From NCBI GenBank assembly GCA_900642245.1, contig CAAAJI010000512.1:1-34755 (forward strand): 34,755 bases of DNA, in the 5' to 3' direction. A program made the translations under genes and the position numbers. The DNA is from Fragilaria radians. Taxonomy: Eukaryota; Bacillariophyta; Fragilariophyceae; Fragilariales; Fragilariaceae. Below the pieces are notes generated by a model. It was not told the origin of the DNA. It saw only the letters and a program-made list of their open reading frames with translations, and made no database searches. Shown in pieces: positions 30,751-34,755 of the stretch (its first letter is position 1; the number at the start of each line of letters is the position of its first letter).

Positions 30751-31280
30751 TAAATAAGGTAGTGCTTCACATTTTCAATTAGGCTCATTGTATTTGCATT
30801 TACCGGGGAGAATACATCACACATATCTAATTGTCTCAGTTCTTCTTGTACTGCATTTATGCCAGCAGTCCCAAATTTTTCAAGCCCCTTCTTCAGGTTG
30901 TATTGTGTCATACATATGTGTCCAAGGGTCCCATGTAGATGAGAATAGTCCCGCAGTCTTCTTGGGCGTAAATTGTATTCACTGTTCCGGGTTCCATAAC
31001 GTAGGTCCATGACATCCTCTAAATTGTTGGCTTCTCCCTCTGTGTTGTTTTCGCCACCCACTGCATTCTCATCTTCATCAAATTCTATTTCATTTAGTTG
31101 TTCATTGTGGTCAACATTGACATCACTATTGTGTTCATGTAAAATCCTGTCTTCAATGACTCTCTCTATTTCAGCCTCTTCTCCTTCATCGTTATCAGCA
31201 GGCACCTGGTCATTTGGTGCAACATGTTCATCATTTGTATTTCCATCATGAGTTCCCTGCTCATGATCGGATGGCAGCAT
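30750..31280 (-). pseudogene. Copia integrase-RT linker
   Basis: A 176-codon acidic stretch between integrase and RT (Asp, Glu and Asn-rich), then NSEYNLRPRRLRDYSHLHGT, a segment that commonly precedes the RT in this copia lineage. It is offset by one frame change from the integrase upstream and another from the RT downstream. Confidence 0.75.
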
Positions 31281-32287
31281 GAAAGCTTCAAGTCCATTGT
31301 TGAGTCAAGGTCCTGCTCATCAGAGTCATCCATGATCTCTAATCTGATATCATTACCAAGTTGATTTACTTGGTGGACTACTTCTTCTGGCATTGGGATG
31401 ACAGTCCATCTGTTACGTGCAATGATTCTCCTTGTATTGAGGTTCAAAAACAGGTGTGTTCCTTGCGAGTTCCCGGTTGGTCTCAATGAAATAGCACCAA
31501 TGGTACGTGTAGCAAGTGTGTTGTCATGCTCTTTGTGAGTTTGCACATAATCACCAAACTCAAGTTTACAATGCTTTAGATAATTGATTTGTCTTCCTGT
31601 GATAATTGTTCGTGGACTTAGTGTCTTTGATATTCCATCCTCTTTTGGGAATGAATTCAACTAAAAATTGCATTAAGATACCAGTTCTGCTAGCATCATT
31701 GGCGGTATTGATTTGAATGGCAATCCATCATATACGCTTCTTATTCTTTCCTTGAGCGTTCTAATGTATTGTTCAATTTCAGGTACATGTTCTTGGCGTC
31801 CTATGATGTTTAGTCAAACACCAAGCCCTGATAGCTCATTTATTGATCCTTCAAAGTGTCCATCCATTAACAAGTCTGTCACTTGAAAACTCCCTTCCTT
31901 GTAAATGTTTATATCATTTTTTATTGCCCTGAGTATTGTTTCGTTTTTCTGGTTCTTTAATAATTCTGTAGTTGCAAATCGTGAATGTCTCGAAACTGTT
32001 ACTAGAAAAGTCATTCCATTCAAGTACATGATGTCACCGACAACCACCATATTTCTATATTGTTCATATATGTCTATTGGCATTGCAATTTTATTAATTT
32101 CCACGGTGTTGGGTGTGTGTCGTATTGTCTTTCCTTTAAGCAAGCCAATGTCAGGGCCGAAGATGTTTTCAGCTGCCATGACGTCATGGTAAGGTACAGG
32201 ACTGTTTGGCAGGGCATTTGTATTCAGAATCTTTATAAAATCACGAGTATTTGGCCTACCAATCACTTTTTGAAGTTTTCTCGCCAA
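31166..32287 (-). pseudogene. Copia integrase with in-frame stops
   Basis: One frame runs from ARKLQKVIGRPNTRDF (32284) through GPDIGLLKGKT, VVGDIMYLNGMTFLVTVSRH (catalytic core) and LLMDGHFE to a TGA near 31813. After it the same frame resumes with EHVPEIEQYIRTLKERIRS, then has TAA and TAG near 31680 and 31667 before LNSFPKEDGISKTLSPRTI and a C-terminal region ending near 31270. The HHCC zinc region is not clearly seen. The enzyme inserted element DNA; here it is dead. Confidence 0.85.
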
Positions 32288-32841
32288 ACAGCCTGAGGAT
32301 AAGATTTAGTACTGTATTTATACTGATTATCATTTACAGTATTGATAAGCGCTACGCCCAATGTATCATTTGTATTCAGAAAATACAGCCCCTTGTCTGA
32401 TTGCCTAAAGACACCATCATTTTTGATGACATTGAAAACATTACCCTCCTTGCTTGAGTAAGTAATTGTGTACCCTTTTTTGCGGAGTTGAGCCAATGGC
32501 AAAATATTGGCAATACCATGTGGGTGGTACCAAACAGTGCCATACCCAGGTAGATCCCCTACTAGATCAGTGTGAGACACACCACTTATTGTATGGATTT
32601 TCATTGTGTAGTGTCCTTGGCAAATATTTCTTAGAAGCAGTTTATTGGTAAAAACGTCAACTGTTGATTGGTTATCAAGAAGTATCCACTCTTTGGGAAT
32701 TGTGCCATTGTCTGTTGACTTCAGGGATATTGGATTCTGGTAAGTACAAAATGCAAAGGATGATGTGTAATATTCCTGATCAATTGCACCTGCCGTCACC
32801 ATGGTGTTCCCAATGTTTGTGTTACATTGGAATTTTTGCAT
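32263..32841 (-). pseudogene. Copia aspartic protease and adjacent pol start
   Basis: A 192-codon frame that overlaps the end of gag by 20 nt in the +1 frame. The protease active site is degenerate or lineage-specific: LLDNQSTVDVF appears where the usual copia core is D-S/T-G. Further on are ISGVSHTDLVGDLPGYGTVW and NILPLAQLRKKGYTITY. The frame ends at 32263, and integrase continues in another frame 25 nt back. Confidence 0.75.
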
Positions 32842-33985
32842 TCTCTTCAGGACATTGGTTTGCGTAATGCCCTGTCCTTCCGCAACGATAACAGGTTACT
32901 GGCAAGTTATTGTTTCCTTGATTGCTGCATTGCTGTTGGGTGCTGGGTGTGTTTCCTGACGTGATGAATGCCATACTGTCATAGGTTGGCATGTTGTTGT
33001 TGCTTGAAGACTCTTGTTTCCAGTGCATTAAGAGATGATATGCACCCACCAACGTCTTTGGATACACATCTTGGCCTTGCAGATGATCATTCTGAAGTTG
33101 GTCAAGTAGTTGACCAAATTTAGACTGGTCTGTGCCATTCAAAAATGCCACGGCTAGAAATTTGTCATGAGCACGCTGCCTATCTGTCTCACTTAGATCT
33201 TTTACATCTTTGCCAAGCTCGTTGGCTACTCTTGCTAACATTGCAGGGTCTATTCCAATGGACCCGCCAATATGCAGCACCACATTCACTTGGTTCTGGA
33301 AGTATTCATAATAGGCCTGAATAGTTTGATTTCGGAGTTGGTGGGAATTGTAGAAACGCTTCAATGCATCATGTAAGCCCTGCGGGAGATATTTTTGAGT
33401 TTGGTAGTTGAACGCTATGGTCTTGATAATCTTGAGCAGTTCAATTGCATTACCCGTTTGAGAGACTAGTTTGTATCCAGGGGATGCCTCTACCTTCTGT
33501 TGCATAATGTTGGAGCATTGGCCCCATATAAGGGAGTATGCTGTTTTTAAATTTTCTTGTAAGATTGTTTTCCTAACAACATAATCATCCACAGTCTTTT
33601 CCCAGATGCGTAATTCTGTCTTGGTTGCATCATCAGGCGGATCTTCAGGTGCACTACATGTGAAAATGGTCATGTTTTGAATTGACAATTGTGTATCCAA
33701 GCCATATTTGTAAGTTCTTCCAATGAACTCTGCAATCTCATTGGTTGTCTTGGTATATTGTTCTGCTTGGCGCAAGTCTACACTGTCATACACAAAAGAC
33801 TTTAATTCCTCACAGCGGCCTTCAAATCGTAGCACTCTGCCAGCAATCTGCGGAGTTGTACAACAAGGATTGTATTGTGTGCAACAATCGTTGATAGTGC
33901 TGGAAGTTACTGGTGGCGGTTGCGTACTGCTGGTAGAAGGAACATTGATTGATGCAGATGCAATAGTAGTAGGCGCTGATGCCAT
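32822..33985 (-). pseudogene. Copia gag (capsid and zinc knuckle), reading frame open
   Basis: A 387-codon open frame, the only intact part of the element. A Ser/Thr/Pro-rich and Cys-containing start is followed by the helical gag region (LIWGQCSNIMQQKVEAS, then LKRFYNSHQLRNQTIQAYYE) and a Cys-x2-Cys-x4-His-x4-Cys zinc knuckle (C365, C368, H373, C378; CYRCGRTGHYANQC). Gag packages element RNA. It ends with a TAA inside the start of the protease frame. Confidence 0.85.
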
Positions 33986-34006
33986 GATTTCACATCTTAC
34001 AATGCT

Positions 34007-34140
34007 TTATTTTTACTTTATGTTGGTGAGAATGGTCTATCACAACACCACGTTCCAATAAAGTAATAGGTGTAACACAATTATGATAGACCGTATACGG
34101 ATGAAAAGCAGTCTATAGCAATTAGATAAAGTAAAAATAA
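34007..34140. repeat. Nested inverted repeats in copia leader
   Basis: Three pairs of exact complementary arms lie one inside the other: 34007-34021/34126-34140 (15 bp, TTATTTTTACTTTAT), 34034-34042/34084-34092 (9 bp, GGTCTATCA) and 34045-34049/34069-34073 (5 bp). In the element's sense (minus strand) this leader lies 22-155 nt upstream of the gag ATG and could fold into one long stem. Confidence 0.8.
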
Positions 34141-34492
34141 TAACCAGACAATGTGTTGGACCTCATTCAACCACATGCCTGTTGCAATTACACTCTTTTA
34201 TCCGGATTTTGCACTTTCAGTCCCGTTTTCAGGTAGTATTGCCAACAGAGGCAATCTATACAATACCTAGGAGGAATGGCAGCAATGCAGAGCAACCTTG
34301 ATTCCTGAAAAGATGAGGATTGTAAGGACATTAACAAGTCCTTTCTTTCTTCTTCCTCCTTTGCCAAATAAAATGTGAAAGTCCATTCATGCATAACGTG
34401 AAGGAATGTACTACTACCAAAGGACGTTTGTCAAACATCATCACATGTGGATGAAAAATGATAAACTTCAGTAGGGGGAGAGAAGATACGCA
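34141..34492. other. Spacer between copia leader and next gene
   Basis: About 350 bases that should contain the remaining element leader or LTR and the 3' UTR of the gene ending at 34493. No supported frame. A TGTTGG/CCAACA-type dinucleotide end, as expected of an LTR, occurs at 34152-34158 but no partner was found. Confidence 0.35.
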
Positions 34493-34755
34493 TCATGTAA
34501 TTCTTGGTACATCCAGCCATACTTCCTTTTGTTTCATTTCCTTGGATTCCGACCAATCATCCTTTATTCTTACATCAAGTTGAATAGAGCCAACATTCTC
34601 CATTGAACTAGGAACATCGTTGGTTTCTTCTACCTCGGAGGTTGTTCGATTGGAACTATTTTGGAGCTCATGTGTCAATAACTCATCTCTTCCGGGACCA
34701 TGTTCATAATAGGCACGATCCAATATATATCTACTCATCGCTTTCGACCGAGACC
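34493..34755 (-). CDS. C-terminal part of a protein sharing the LRR gene's terminal tail (partial)
   Basis: The frame is open from the window edge and ends at 34493, giving about 86 visible residues. The ATG at 34738 is not necessarily the start, because the codons before it are open to the edge. The visible part is acidic and Asn/Ser-rich, and ends QKEVWLDVPRIT, almost identical to the end of the LRR protein at 27578 (REVWLDVPRID). It therefore probably encodes the cytoplasmic tail of a second LRR membrane protein, on the same strand, with a dead copia element between the two. The LRR part lies outside the window, so the call is by tail only. Confidence 0.6.
   Translation of the reverse strand, partial: SRSKAMSRYILDRAYYEHGPGRDELLTHELQNSSNRTTSEVEETNDVPSSMENVGSIQLDVRIKDDWSESKEMKQKEVWLDVPRIT

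Larger units (their letters stand above)
29914..34140 (-). mobile_element. Decayed, 3'-truncated Ty1/copia retrotransposon
   Basis: On the minus strand, gag, protease, integrase and reverse transcriptase follow in copia order from 33985 to 29914. The wording of the integrase C-terminus (NSFPKEDGISKTLSPRTI) and RT (ATVDIPGAFLQAD, IIWHVDDLKISH) is that of the diatom/oomycete copia lineage. At least four frame changes (near 32830, 32275, 31270 and 30750) and three in-frame stops (near 31813, 31680 and 31667) break pol. RNase H is absent, since the frame ends shortly after the RT's ELFH segment, and no LTR pair could be matched, so the element cannot move. It sits between two genes that share a C-terminal tail. 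Confidence 0.9.

Noticed and set aside
34152..34160. CCAACA/TGTTGG as the end of a copia LTR
   Set aside because: No matching LTR was found at the other end of the element, so the border cannot be supported.
1..34755. tRNA, rRNA or riboswitch
   Set aside because: No B-box-like GGTTCGAATCC or rRNA core sequence was noticed on either strand, though a covariance search was not possible.

Overview
The window is nuclear DNA from a eukaryote, most likely a diatom or a close stramenopile relative. Four things point there: AT-rich genes with few, short spliceosomal introns (59-116 nt in the four that can be placed); two presequences resembling the diatom plastid-targeting motif (signal peptide followed by a Phe at the predicted cleavage point); a Ty1/copia element whose integrase and reverse transcriptase wording matches the diatom/oomycete type; and relics of the endonuclease-reverse transcriptase retroelements common in those genomes. 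No bacterial operon structure is present. Family assignments rest on recognised motifs only; no database search was run.

Layout. 1-766 (-): N-terminus of a probable cohesin SCC3/STAG subunit, cut by the window edge. About 1.2-3.2 kb: decayed coding-like sequence. 3883-5662 (-): two-exon flavin disulfide reductase. 6409-7515 (+): protein with two RanBP2-type zinc fingers and a coiled coil. 7700-8683 (-): RsmJ-type 16S rRNA methyltransferase. 9.1-14.8 kb: graveyard of at least two copies of an endonuclease-RT-RNase H retroelement, followed by a 107-bp tandem repeat. 15477-16790 (+): proline iminopeptidase, probably plastid-targeted. 17974-19787 (-): two-exon START-like protein. 20843-21540 (-): two-exon ribosomal protein uL13 (L13a). 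23292-25493 (+): CPSF73 mRNA 3'-end endonuclease. 25496-26215 (-): AlkB-like dioxygenase, ending 2 bp from the CPSF73 stop. 26983-27514: a recent 266-bp tandem duplication. 27578-29602 (-): LRR membrane protein. 29914-34140 (-): decayed, 3'-truncated copia retrotransposon. 34493-34755 (-): C-terminal end of a second protein that shares the LRR protein's last ten or so residues.

The intact genes are mostly housekeeping (ribosome, rRNA modification, mRNA 3'-end processing, sister-chromatid cohesion, organelle proteolysis) and are not an operon or pathway. The accessory content is the retroelement debris and the LRR pair. The most interesting item is the shared terminal tail (xVWLDVPRI-D/T) of two neighbouring genes separated by a dead copia element, which suggests a tandemly arranged LRR-receptor family with a conserved cytoplasmic C-terminal signal. 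No CRISPR array, tRNA or rRNA gene was seen.
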